This document shows, piece by piece, positions 9,335-18,685 of a stretch of DNA of 64,000 nucleotides (the first letter of the stretch is position 1; each line of letters starts with the position of its first letter). Origin of the DNA: Bacteroidia bacterium (GTDB lineage: Bacteria; Bacteroidota; Bacteroidia; AKYH767-A; OLB10); the NCBI GenBank assembly GCA_016788065.1, contig JAEUTI010000044.1, forward strand, positions 1-64,000, read 5' to 3'. The position numbers were made by a program, and so were the translations under genes. The notes under the pieces were generated by a model. The model was given only the letters and a program-made list of their open reading frames with translations, did not search any database and was not told where the DNA came from.

Positions 9335-9408
9335 TGCTTTATTGATGCTTCTAATTAATTACTTGTAAAAGTTAGATTTGAACCATTAAAAACCGATTTT
9401 ATATCTAA

Positions 9409-9663
9409 ATGAATCATTTTTTCAAAATAGCATTCAAAATATTCAAATATTTATCGATTGTATTTACTGTATTGTTTTGGATTTATACGATTTATGATGA
9501 CTATGTTTTTATTGAGAAGTATGGATTAAAATTGGATTCTTTAGGGGTTTGGTTTGTTTGGTATTTAGTTTACTTTCTGGCATTTACTTTATATTACTGG
9601 GTTATAAGTTCATCATTTATTTTTATTTATCATAAATTGGCTAAACGTAGAAAAGTTGGTTAA
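9409..9663 (+). CDS. small membrane protein
   Basis: The 84 residues form two or three hydrophobic helices (about 11-28, 45-62 and 65-76) and end in the basic tail KLAKRRKVG. Its stop (TAA) lies five bases before the next start, so it is probably co-transcribed with the lipoprotein that follows. It is not recognised, and codon use looks like the neighbouring genes. Confidence 0.55.
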   Translation: MNHFFKIAFKIFKYLSIVFTVLFWIYTIYDDYVFIEKYGLKLDSLGVWFVWYLVYFLAFTLYYWVISSSFIFIYHKLAKRRKVG

Positions 9664-9668
9664 GAAAC

Positions 9669-10304
9669 ATGAAAAATGTATTTTGCATAGTTATTTTTCT
9701 TGTGGCCATTCTTACTGGTTGTGAGCCTCCTGTTACTTTTACTGAACCACAGCCTGTTGACACAGAGAATTTGATAAAATTTCCCAAACGGTTACAGGGT
9801 CAATATTTTAATCTGGAAGACAATTCAATTCTGATAATTGAAGATGCATTAATACAAAGGGTATATAATTTAGAAGAAAAAGTGCATATTAATCAAGTTG
9901 ATAACTCCTTGCAAATAAATGGGGATACAATTATTAACTTAGCAACGAATGACAAGTCCATAATTTATCGCGAAGAGGATAGTCTGATCACACACATTCA
10001 TTATACGGATACCTTGTTTAAAATTGACAACAAGAATGTTGTCAGAAAATGGAAGGGATACTATTTCTTAAGTACTTGCTATGACGAAACAAGTTGGGAA
10101 GTCAAAAAAGTTCAGCTTTCGAAGGGACAGCTGTTTTTGAGCAATATCTCAAGCGAACTTGAAATGGAGAATCTCAAAGAGATGGCAGAGTTACCTGATG
10201 ATACAATCCCTCCATTTAAAATAGCAGCTACGAAAAAGTCATTTAAAAAATTTGTCAAGAACAATGGATTTGCTGATGTCCAAATTTTTGTAAAACAGAA
10301 GTGA
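9669..10304 (+). CDS. lipoprotein, function unknown
   Basis: The 211-residue protein has a lipoprotein signal, MKNVFCIVIFLVAILTGC, with the acylated Cys at 18 followed by EPPV. The rest has beta-strand character (RLQGQYFNLEDNSILIIEDA and similar stretches) with no catalytic motif that I know. It probably sits in a membrane facing the periplasm or the surface. It follows the small membrane protein by five bases. Confidence 0.7.
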   Translation: MKNVFCIVIFLVAILTGCEPPVTFTEPQPVDTENLIKFPKRLQGQYFNLEDNSILIIEDALIQRVYNLEEKVHINQVDNSLQINGDTIINLATNDKSIIYREEDSLITHIHYTDTLFKIDNKNVVRKWKGYYFLSTCYDETSWEVKKVQLSKGQLFLSNISSELEMENLKEMAELPDDTIPPFKIAATKKSFKKFVKNNGFADVQIFVKQK

Positions 10305-10393
10305 AGTGATACTTAAGAATTAATACTATTTAAATATGACATGCATATAATAAAATGCGATAACATAAATTTGATTCTAAAATAAACGACTTC

Positions 10394-10741
10394 ATGCACG
10401 CATTTGTTGACTTCTGGAAAAATTATGCAAAGTTCAGTGGAAGAACCAGTCGATACGATTTTTGGACTGCATGGCTATTAAACTTTTTATTGTTTTTGAT
10501 ACTAAGCGAAATCAGGTTCTTGCCTTATATTTCGCTCATTGATAATCTTTTGAGTTGGCTATTGATTATTCCGGGGTTAGCAATTGGATTTCGATGTATG
10601 CACGATATTGAGAAACCCGGCTGGTACTTTTTAATACCGGTTTATGGCTTCATTCTATCAACTTTATCAGGAAATCCAAGAAGGAATAAGTACGGACAGG
10701 ATCCGAAGCTGGAGAAACTTTATGAGGAGAAAAGCGGTTGA
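10394..10741 (+). CDS. DUF805-family inner-membrane protein
   Basis: The 115 residues match DUF805 (YhaH-like): FWKNYAKFSGRTSRYDFWTA, membrane helices, GFRCMHDIEKPGWYFLIPVY (canonical RRLHDtGkSGWW) and the terminal GNPRRNKYGQDP. It is an inner-membrane protein of unknown function, with a length normal for the family. It is a single gene. Confidence 0.88.
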   Translation: MHAFVDFWKNYAKFSGRTSRYDFWTAWLLNFLLFLILSEIRFLPYISLIDNLLSWLLIIPGLAIGFRCMHDIEKPGWYFLIPVYGFILSTLSGNPRRNKYGQDPKLEKLYEEKSG

Positions 10742-10927
10742 CTACCACCTTTTCTTTTAAAAGAATGGTTTATTAGTTGTATGAAATTTTAGTTATAGAT
10801 TTGAAATTTACAGAAGAATCTGTATCTTTCGTATTCATCATCTGACCAGAGCATAGGTTTTTACTATATTATAAATACTCTAAACTTTAGTCAGATTCTA
10901 ATTAATCAAAGTGTCCGATATATTTAA

Positions 10928-12169
10928 ATGAGAAAAATTCTATGTTGCGCAGTTGTATTGATTAGCCTCACAAAAGCGCTGCTTGCCCAGCCATATACAG
11001 TAGAAAACGGAAAATCCAGACATCGCTTTGCACAATTGAATATTGGTTTCGATGCACGCACATTCCTTTCGGGAGGATCGCAAACACACTTTGTTAATTC
11101 CGGAGGACAATTAGAATCTCGCGAATTGGAAAACCATACTGAAACACGAATAATTATTGGTGGCACACATTTCTGGGGACATGCCGATTTTTACATTGGG
11201 ATTCCTGTGGTTGCTTTTGACAAGAAGGGATTTCAGACAGGAGCTGAAACGGGCGCAAAGTATTTTCCATGGCGAATAGAAAATAATAAAGTAAGACCGT
11301 TTGTCGGGATGTCGATGTTACCTGTGAGCTACCAACAAGGAGAAGGAACAACTATGAAGCGGTTCAAATATCCGATATTAGGTGGATTTGTTTATAACCA
11401 TAAGAATCATTTGCTGGAACTGAGTGGAGGATTTAACTACAATAATTCAGGGAATTATTATATCACTGAGAATCAAAAAGTACATCTAAAAACGCAACCA
11501 TTCTGGATTTCTTTAGGATATAAATTCATGATAGAAACCACGCTTAGTGCAGAAAAAGATTGGCAAAGTGGCAGAACGAAATTACTTACGGATACGTTGT
11601 CGAAACGAAAAAAACTAAACGGATTAACTCTTGCAATTGGCCCTTCCGCTGCCTTTTATTTGAAGAAATCTGACCATAACGAGCAAATTGCGCCATATGC
11701 AGATCAACTTAAAAGTGCTGACATTTTTCCCGAGTTCGCATTGGGATATTATATTCATCAACCGGATATTCACATCGGGTTATCTTACAGAAATATTAAG
11801 AGCGAGTTAAAGGCATTTAGTTTTAGTCAGAAATCATCGCGCCAAGCATTTACTCTGGAGGCTTATAAGTTTTTTGCAGATTACCATGGGTTTGCAGTTT
11901 TTGCAGGGCCTGCTTTGAGTTATGAGCAACTTAAAGTTACCGAAACCAACAAGCAACTCTCAGACAAAGGAGCTTTCGATGGCATCAAGCCCGGAATAGC
12001 TTTTGGGTGGGACATCAGACCCAATCGTTTACAATCGTGGTACCTGCGTACTAATTTGAGATATTTTCCAAACTTGGATGGGAAGATGTCGGATGGGAAA
12101 AATGTTTCATTTGATCAGTTGGAGTTTAATTTTATACAATTGGTAGTATTACCGGGTAGGATGTTTTAG
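10928..12169 (+). CDS. outer-membrane barrel-like protein
   Basis: The 413-residue protein has a signal peptide (MRKILCCAVVLISLTKALLAQ) and a mature part of alternating short strands ending in aromatic residues (for example WGHADFYIGIPVVAFDKKGF, then LGYYIHQPDIHIGLSYRNI). It ends in VVLPGRMF, a C-terminal Phe typical of outer-membrane barrels. No known family is recognised. A hairpin terminator lies about 180 bases downstream. Confidence 0.65.
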   Translation: MRKILCCAVVLISLTKALLAQPYTVENGKSRHRFAQLNIGFDARTFLSGGSQTHFVNSGGQLESRELENHTETRIIIGGTHFWGHADFYIGIPVVAFDKKGFQTGAETGAKYFPWRIENNKVRPFVGMSMLPVSYQQGEGTTMKRFKYPILGGFVYNHKNHLLELSGGFNYNNSGNYYITENQKVHLKTQPFWISLGYKFMIETTLSAEKDWQSGRTKLLTDTLSKRKKLNGLTLAIGPSAAFYLKKSDHNEQIAPYADQLKSADIFPEFALGYYIHQPDIHIGLSYRNIKSELKAFSFSQKSSRQAFTLEAYKFFADYHGFAVFAGPALSYEQLKVTETNKQLSDKGAFDGIKPGIAFGWDIRPNRLQSWYLRTNLRYFPNLDGKMSDGKNVSFDQLEFNFIQLVVLPGRMF

Positions 12170-12350
12170 GGGGTGTGTTCATGACATAAACAAGAGTAAA
12201 TTAAGTTTAGGAGTAAATGTTGTGATGACAAGTTTGCATGGTAGCTAATAGTGATAGAACTAAATTCAAATGTTTACAAACAGCTCCCAACTTTCTAGAA
12301 TTTGTTAGCAAATTCAACAAATCCACGCCGAAATCTTCAAAATTGCTAAA

Positions 12351-12380
12351 AAATGCCTAAGGGAAAACCCCTAGGCATTT
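12351..12380 (+). terminator. hairpin terminator
   Basis: AAATGCCTA and TAGGCATTT form a perfect 9-bp outer stem. After one A/C mismatch the stem continues as GGG/CCC around an AAAA loop. A short T-containing tract follows. It lies between the barrel-protein gene and the promoter of the large operon at 12587 and could end transcription from upstream. Confidence 0.65.
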
Positions 12381-12452
12381 GTCTGATTGTCATAATTAAT
12401 CGATTGATTATAAGGCTATTAATAATTATATTTAAAATTTTTGATTTGCTTG

Positions 12453-12480
12453 TTGGAAAAAAAATTATAGTCTACTTTTA
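12453..12480 (+). promoter_or_regulatory. candidate Bacteroidota promoter of the 12.6-19.6 kb operon
   Basis: TTG (12453-12455) and TACTTTTA (12473-12480) are 17 bases apart and fit the -33 TTG / -7 TAnnTTTG consensus in all but the last base, with slightly short spacing. This would give an untranslated leader of about 100 bases. I found no repeats like those upstream of the collar/LamG operon here. Confidence 0.35.
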
Positions 12481-12586
12481 AATAAGCAGATGTCGAAAAT
12501 ATATTTAATGTCATTCAATACAAATCGAGTGGCGGAATTTTTTAAATGTGAATCGGCATTTGTTCAATCAATTAAATTCCATAATT

Positions 12587-15500
12587 ATGGCAACTTCAAA
12601 CAAAAAAACGGACAATTCAAATATAGTGTCCGGGAAAGTAATTCTAAAGGAAACAGGTATTGGGATTCCGGATTTACTTGTAGTTATTTATGATTTAGAT
12701 CCAGGGACAAAACCCGATGAATTCATACGAGGGTTATTTAATCCGGTACCAGAGGGCACTGCAGTTCCGGCTGAAGCAAATGTTATTATAGGTGGTGGTA
12801 AAGTACCATCTAATTCGTTAGGGTTTTTAGGAGACCGAATCGGCTCCGTGCTAACCGGGCAGGACGGAACATTTAGTATAAGTTATTATAATCAGGAGTT
12901 TCAAATCCTTAATGAAACCGAAAAACGGCCTGATTTATTCTTATTGATCCTTGGGCCGGAGGAACCAAATCAAAGTATTCAGCATAATTTATTATATTAT
13001 TCATCAGAAATTCGGCAAAACGCAGGGCGTTGTGAAAATTACAATATTCAGCTAACAACTGAACTTTTCGAGAAGAAGAAAATGGAAATTCCGAAGGGTA
13101 ATACAAAGCCAAATGTGGATTCTCAAATTGATGAATTTAACAGAAGAAATTTATTTGTTAAAACTTACAATTCTGCAATCTTGTCAGAGGAGACTGCAAA
13201 AGTCAATGAAAAGAAAAGTCGGCTAATTGGATCAAAAACTGTTTTCAGGAAACTATTTGCTCCTAAGCCCATTGCTCCTGAAAGTAGTTTTGTAACCTTT
13301 ATTGGAGAAGATGAGACGGTTGCCAGTAAGTTTGGTGATCACATGCAAAATCAATTGGAAGAAAAGCAGAAGAAAATCCAGGATCACATAGATGCGAATA
13401 AGGGAATAGAAGTCAATTTTCTGTTAAATAACAGTGATAGAATAGCCTTGTCAATTAACACTGGTTTAGAAACCACGCTGCCCTTTACGGATATTCAAAG
13501 CACAGAACCGCTGAAAAGTTTGTTGCATAAAATGAATTCAGCCGGCAGTGATAATTTAATATTAACAAGTAATAATCCTATACTGAAAAAATGCTTGTCA
13601 AAAGCCGATGATACAATTTGTGCATCTAAAAAGCTTGATATCCCAATAGGTGGAGCCCCAACAGATACTAAGGAAGTAATAACTTTTTCAATTCTTCCCG
13701 ATTCGGCAAAGGCCTTTCTTACAGGAAATCATGGAGGAGATGTTAACATTGCAATAATTTATAAATACACTTCTGCAGCAGGGGTGGTTCGCTATGAAGC
13801 AAAACTGCTTGATGGTACATTATTACATTTTGATAGCAATGGTGAAAATACTGACATAGGTATAGCGACACCACTGACCAGTGCAGAAATTACTTCGTAT
13901 GTAAAAAAAGTAATATCGGATATTCGTTCAGTAAAAGAAGCTCAAAACAGCGCAAATTCAAAACCGGATCAGAATAGTGTAAATGAGAATGTTAACAAAT
14001 TCAATCTTAAAAAAGGGCCGGCGGAGCAGGCTTCATTTTTTGATTTTCAGGTTTTAAATTGTGCATTTGGACATATTTGGCAACAATTAATTGATGATAC
14101 TCCGGCACAGCTGGCTTCAGAAATCAAAGATATAGCCTCCAACCGGGGATATGTATTAGCGGATACTTACAACTCGAAACAAGCCCTGATGGCTGATTTC
14201 AGGTTTATGTATAAAGTCTTGAACAATCCTCCGCAGAGCATCATAAGTAACTTTGATATTACTTACGAAGAGTGGAATGCATTGGAACTTGATGCACAGG
14301 AAAAGATGAGAAACATTTGTGATGCGATAGATAAAGCTACAGCGGGACTTATTTTTCAACCAGCCGGCACACAAGTGGGACTATTGGGAATGGGATGGGG
14401 TAATTTTGGTGCAACTACTACTGATGGATACAGAAGAGTATCTACACATGAAGCGCAGCAATATATTCAGGAATTAAAAGCTCAGGGAGAATTAATTATT
14501 GACTACATGCGCAACAGCCATAGCAAAGCATTTCATAAAATCTTAACCGATTTAGATAAGGCCTTGAAGTCGAATTATGCTTTTAACATTTTTGGTGCCG
14601 ATGATAGTGCAAAAGCAATTAACTTCGGGTTACTGAATACCTATCGTCAGAAATGGGAGCCTGTAGCATATCAGGTAGGAAATCTGGTAAAATCTATTCC
14701 ACTCTCTCCCAAAGAAGAAAAGAAGTATTCATTAAAAACAACCTTTAACCGCAAAAGAACAGAAAAGGAAGCAAGGAAAAATAATTCATCCTTAACGCAA
14801 GAGCAAAATACTACAAGCAGGGCCGAAGAGGAAATAGTATCTAAAGCTAATAGTAAAACAAATTTTACGTTAGGGGCAGAAGGCAGTTATGGAAGTTTTA
14901 AAGTAACCTCTTCTTTAGGTCTGGAAGCAGCGAAGGAATCATCACAAAATAAGAAGGAATTCAGAGAATCTGTATTGAAAGCAACACAAGAGTTCAAAGA
15001 AGAGCGAAGTGTTGAAATAGATACAGAAGAATCGCTCAGTTCGGAATATACAGAATCGGGCACAATAGTAAATCCCAATGATGAATTAGCGGTTACTTAT
15101 CTTTTCTATGAACTTCAAAAACGATTTAAGGTTTCGGAACAACTTTATCGTATTATGCCTGTTGTGCTGGTTGCGCAGGAAGTACCTGCACCAAATGAAA
15201 TTACCGAGGCATGGGTAATAGCTCATGACTGGATATTAAACCGAGTGATTTTAGATGACAGTTTCAGGCCGGCACTGCAATATATTGCACAAAAAAATGT
15301 GGGAGATGATTTCTCCATCAGAGAATTCCGAAGAAATCTGAGAACGCAACGCCAATTGGTGGAAACGTTAAAAAGAGAGTTGGCATCTCTTAGCAGAGAA
15401 GCTGATAGTCGTTATCAATCGTTACAAAGAATGATTGAAACCCGAATTAAGGCTCAGGAAGACGAAGAATCAGATAGCTTTTGGGATGATTTAGGGGAAT

Positions 15501-16486
15501 CGGTTTTTGGTGCAGAAAAAGCAACTCCCGAAAGTGCAAAGGCTCGGGAAATGGCCGCCAGAGATGCACAGGCATATGCAGCAGACAAAGCACAGCAAAC
15601 AGGATTGCATCTGCAAAGGGAAATGAACACCTTACAAAGCATCACTGCAGATTACAACAAAGCTATGCGTGATCACCTTGATAAAAAGACAATGGTTGAA
15701 CGGCTCTTGTTACATATAAAAAACAACATCATATACTACATGCAATCAATTTGGTCGATGGAGCCTGCAGACCAAAGATTTATGAGATTGATGAATGTTG
15801 AAGTACCTCAGTATGAAATTGAATCGATGGGCTGCGAAATCATGCAAAAACCAGAAAATGATTTATTTCAACTTTTTAGAGGTGATGATGAAACTTTGCA
15901 TAAAGCATGGATAAAGCCTGTTATCAGAGAGGGTGCTGAGCCAAAAACATTGGTTGAGGTTGCTGATTTAGATACTATTTTAGGATTCAAAGGCAATTAC
16001 ATTGCTTTTCCAATGAAAAGTCATAATGCCTTGACAGAAATAATGGCCATGCCTTATGTGGATGCATCTTTTGGAGCAATGGACCCTGACCAGTTAAGCA
16101 ATGTGAGTTTGGAAGATTATTCCCGCTATGTGTGTTGTTTGAGAAATGAATTATCAGAAAGTGAATTTGACGCTTTGAAAACGACCTTAAAAGATTGGCT
16201 GAGTATGTTGCTTTCCGACCCGCTTCGGAATGGAGATGAAATTATTGTACCTACTACTTCACTCTATATCGAAATGCTGGTTTCGGCAAATAGTTTACTT
16301 GAAGACTTTAAACTAAAACATCGTGAATGGGATGTTTATAAAGTTCAGGAAGAAGTTCAAATGGCTGCATTGGAAAATTTGCGGTTAGCACAGAGGATAC
16401 TTGATAAGAAACTGGAGGATCCGAAAATCGATAAGAAAATTGTCGTGGAAGGAAATACTAATCCTACAATTGATACGGATATTTGA
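12587..16486 (+). CDS. giant protein with transthyretin-like N-terminus, no signal peptide
   Basis: The start is set at MATSNKKTDNSNIVSGKV; the frame stays open 13 codons upstream to another ATG (12548). The 1299 residues lack a Sec signal and a sorting domain. Residues about 12-150 look like a transthyretin/carboxypeptidase regulatory-like domain (SGKVILKETGIGIPDLLVVI, then TGQDGTFSISYY and KRPDLFLLILGPEEP). Around 705-860 a highly charged stretch (KEEKKYSLKTTFNRKRTEKE) leads into a Gly/Ser-rich, strand-like part (TNFTLGAEGSYGSFKVTSSL). Residues about 905-1040 are a long coiled coil. The C-terminal 250 residues are unrecognised. It is first in a tight operon (gaps 28, 13 and 43 bases) with three hydrolase-like genes. 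A structural or carrier role is inference; the family is unknown to me. Confidence 0.8.
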   Translation: MATSNKKTDNSNIVSGKVILKETGIGIPDLLVVIYDLDPGTKPDEFIRGLFNPVPEGTAVPAEANVIIGGGKVPSNSLGFLGDRIGSVLTGQDGTFSISYYNQEFQILNETEKRPDLFLLILGPEEPNQSIQHNLLYYSSEIRQNAGRCENYNIQLTTELFEKKKMEIPKGNTKPNVDSQIDEFNRRNLFVKTYNSAILSEETAKVNEKKSRLIGSKTVFRKLFAPKPIAPESSFVTFIGEDETVASKFGDHMQNQLEEKQKKIQDHIDANKGIEVNFLLNNSDRIALSINTGLETTLPFTDIQSTEPLKSLLHKMNSAGSDNLILTSNNPILKKCLSKADDTICASKKLDIPIGGAPTDTKEVITFSILPDSAKAFLTGNHGGDVNIAIIYKYTSAAGVVRYEAKLLDGTLLHFDSNGENTDIGIATPLTSAEITSYVKKVISDIRSVKEAQNSANSKPDQNSVNENVNKFNLKKGPAEQASFFDFQVLNCAFGHIWQQLIDDTPAQLASEIKDIASNRGYVLADTYNSKQALMADFRFMYKVLNNPPQSIISNFDITYEEWNALELDAQEKMRNICDAIDKATAGLIFQPAGTQVGLLGMGWGNFGATTTDGYRRVSTHEAQQYIQELKAQGELIIDYMRNSHSKAFHKILTDLDKALKSNYAFNIFGADDSAKAINFGLLNTYRQKWEPVAYQVGNLVKSIPLSPKEEKKYSLKTTFNRKRTEKEARKNNSSLTQEQNTTSRAEEEIVSKANSKTNFTLGAEGSYGSFKVTSSLGLEAAKESSQNKKEFRESVLKATQEFKEERSVEIDTEESLSSEYTESGTIVNPNDELAVTYLFYELQKRFKVSEQLYRIMPVVLVAQEVPAPNEITEAWVIAHDWILNRVILDDSFRPALQYIAQKNVGDDFSIREFRRNLRTQRQLVETLKRELASLSREADSRYQSLQRMIETRIKAQEDEESDSFWDDLGESVFGAEKATPESAKAREMAARDAQAYAADKAQQTGLHLQREMNTLQSITADYNKAMRDHLDKKTMVERLLLHIKNNIIYYMQSIWSMEPADQRFMRLMNVEVPQYEIESMGCEIMQKPENDLFQLFRGDDETLHKAWIKPVIREGAEPKTLVEVADLDTILGFKGNYIAFPMKSHNALTEIMAMPYVDASFGAMDPDQLSNVSLEDYSRYVCCLRNELSESEFDALKTTLKDWLSMLLSDPLRNGDEIIVPTTSLYIEMLVSANSLLEDFKLKHREWDVYKVQEEVQMAALENLRLAQRILDKKLEDPKIDKKIVVEGNTNPTIDTDI

Positions 16487-16514
16487 TTTATTGTAACGGG
16501 TTAAAATTTACATC

Positions 16515-17438
16515 ATGATAAAATTTAAAAGTGAAAATCACAATTCTGATGTTTTACGCGGTGTAAGCGGAAGGGGACTAACCAATTCATTGGCATCTCC
16601 ACAAAATTCTGTTGCTACACAGCAACCAAGACACCCGGCTCACAAGTTTACTTCGGACTATTTTGAATTTTCAAATAATTATACCGGAAGATGGGGAAAA
16701 TATATCGATTCGTATGGAAATGGTCCGGCAGTTAGCTTTAGACAAATTGACAGGGATGATTATATGGCTATATTAAAAAAGTATCCAGGCCGTGGAGTAG
16801 CAACGCCCTCAAATTTTGCAATTAATATTCCCGGTGTTAAACGAAATAGTGCAAGTGGATTGGTGATGCCCAACGTACCACCTGATCCCCGATTGATAGA
16901 AGAACTTTTCGATAATAGCAAGGAATATAAAATGACCAACCCTTCTGTTTTTGTCAAAAATCTCTATCTAAATGCAGTAAAAAAGGGGGTTGAAAAGTCG
17001 GCTTACATTGTATTGGATCACAAGGGACTAAAATTAGAAATCCTTGAAGCTACCGGTTCGGAAATTGTTACTGCTTCAGGTAGTGAGGTCAGTACAAAGC
17101 TAATAATTCAAAAAAAGAATAATTTAGACACCCGGGTAAGGACATTACCTTTGAATCGAACCGATTATGATACGAAGCAAGTCATAGGAACTATTCATAC
17201 CCACTATCATAAAACAACTTCAGAAGTAATGCCTGATGGAACGACTAAAGTAACCAAAATGGGTTATGGTCCTTCTGATGCAGATAAGCAAGACGCTGTC
17301 AAACATTTTTATGTGAATTACATTATCGATGATAAGTTTATTCACAGGACTGATTATTTCGGTCGCGTTAAAAGGAATCTGCCCCGCGATTTTGATATAT
17401 TAACAGACTGTTTACAAATATTCAGTGGAATGTATTAA
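16515..17438 (+). CDS. JAMM/DUF4329-like putative metallopeptidase
   Basis: The 307-residue protein starts with a flexible Asn/Ser/Gln/Pro-rich leader (about 1-45). The C-terminal half contains IGTIHTHYH with His228 and His230, then after a 23-residue insert GPSDADKQDA with Ser254 and Asp257. H-x-H...S-x2-D is the zinc-binding signature of JAB/JAMM (MPN) proteases and of the DUF4329 domains found at the ends of RHS-type toxins, where the usual gap is seven residues. A candidate catalytic Glu lies in the preceding strand (KLEILEATGSE). It has no signal peptide. It is second in the operon, suggesting a cleavage activity delivered by or processing its neighbours; this is inference. Confidence 0.6.
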   Translation: MIKFKSENHNSDVLRGVSGRGLTNSLASPQNSVATQQPRHPAHKFTSDYFEFSNNYTGRWGKYIDSYGNGPAVSFRQIDRDDYMAILKKYPGRGVATPSNFAINIPGVKRNSASGLVMPNVPPDPRLIEELFDNSKEYKMTNPSVFVKNLYLNAVKKGVEKSAYIVLDHKGLKLEILEATGSEIVTASGSEVSTKLIIQKKNNLDTRVRTLPLNRTDYDTKQVIGTIHTHYHKTTSEVMPDGTTKVTKMGYGPSDADKQDAVKHFYVNYIIDDKFIHRTDYFGRVKRNLPRDFDILTDCLQIFSGMY

Positions 17439-17451
17439 GACTTGAAATAAT

Positions 17452-18642
17452 ATGGCTATTGACGACATAAACGACGATACCAGGGCAATTGGTAACAGAC
17501 TTGGACTCGATCCTCCACGGAAACAGAGCGGGGATTCTTTTGTTATGGCTGATTTTAATTCTCCCAATCGTCAAATGCCATTTAGAAGCCCTGCAGGAGC
17601 TACTCAATATCCCCTATCTCTGAGTAATTCAATCTATCCGCCTCCACAAGTACAACCCTCAGTTGCACCTGCTCCATTTTCGACTAGTACTACAAAGGGA
17701 AAGATTTTTCCTACCAGCCAATCTCCGGATATGCCACACGATTCGAGATACAGTACCTTCAGATCGCATCTTGTAAGACAGGCATGGAAAGAATTTAAAC
17801 TTTGGAATGCTAAAGGAAGTCAGATGCATGTGGCCGATAATGATAATGATGCAAGAGGAGAAACGCTGAAAAAATATTGGAAAGATGTTTTTAAAATATA
17901 TCCAACAGAACCAGAGAATGAATATAAGTACTTTGAGTCACTGATAAATCATGGACCATACAAAAATTGGGGCGCTGTATTTATTGCTTTTCTTGTTTAT
18001 GAAAGCCTGAAAAGTGCAACCAATGTTTCTAAAATGGAGATTCAGGATTTCACCTACCGAAACTCATTTAACATTTACCTGGCCGCCAGAAACACTAATT
18101 TTTATATCAAAAAGAAAGAATTACAAAACTATTTAGTAATGCTTCAGAATAACACAGGTTATAATCCACCTTTAAGTACCAATGCAAGAGCCCAAAATCT
18201 CACTTACATTCAATATAATAGAATTGTGAATATAGATAAACGACCTCTATTCTTTGACAAGTATTCCATGGTGGATGGAACAGTTTTGTGTGAACCTGGC
18301 GATATTCTTTGTCTTAAGGACAGTGCTGCTGAAAAGGATGTATTGAAACAAGTATTTAGAACAGCAAAGTTGCCGAATGTAGTACCTCCAATGAAAGAAT
18401 TAAAAGTACATTACGATTGTGAATTAATAGTATATTCTGTTTTTAATAGCAAGACAAATAAAATTATTATCAGGACAATTGGTGGCAATATTAATAATTC
18501 AGTCAAAAGTAGACTATATTATTTCGATATCAAATCAGATCCGTCGACCGGTGAAAATTATTATGATTTAAGAAGTAATTTAATTTTAGGGATTATGAAA
18601 TTCCCTTCAACAATGGCTTCTTTCACTTATCCAGTGATGTAA
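17452..18642 (+). CDS. DUF2272-like (NlpC/P60-CHAP-like) protein
   Basis: The 396-residue protein has a disordered Pro/Ser-rich leader (about 25-95, including SIYPPPQVQPSVAPAPFS). The rest follows the DUF2272 pattern: a leading helix ARGETLKKYWKDV, the motif NWGAVFIAFLVYES (canonical pWSAaFIs), FTYRNSFNIYLAARN, CEPGDILCLKD, then HYDCELIV (canonical HCDiVV) with His320, and RTIGGNINNSV. DUF2272 is related to cysteine peptidase/amidase folds acting on peptidoglycan. The residue where the family has Ser/Cys is Gly174, so activity is uncertain. It has no signal peptide. It is the third gene of the operon. Confidence 0.65.
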   Translation: MAIDDINDDTRAIGNRLGLDPPRKQSGDSFVMADFNSPNRQMPFRSPAGATQYPLSLSNSIYPPPQVQPSVAPAPFSTSTTKGKIFPTSQSPDMPHDSRYSTFRSHLVRQAWKEFKLWNAKGSQMHVADNDNDARGETLKKYWKDVFKIYPTEPENEYKYFESLINHGPYKNWGAVFIAFLVYESLKSATNVSKMEIQDFTYRNSFNIYLAARNTNFYIKKKELQNYLVMLQNNTGYNPPLSTNARAQNLTYIQYNRIVNIDKRPLFFDKYSMVDGTVLCEPGDILCLKDSAAEKDVLKQVFRTAKLPNVVPPMKELKVHYDCELIVYSVFNSKTNKIIIRTIGGNINNSVKSRLYYFDIKSDPSTGENYYDLRSNLILGIMKFPSTMASFTYPVM

Positions 18643-18685
18643 CAACGAAAATCTTTCTACAGATAAGATTCAAAATTTGTAAATC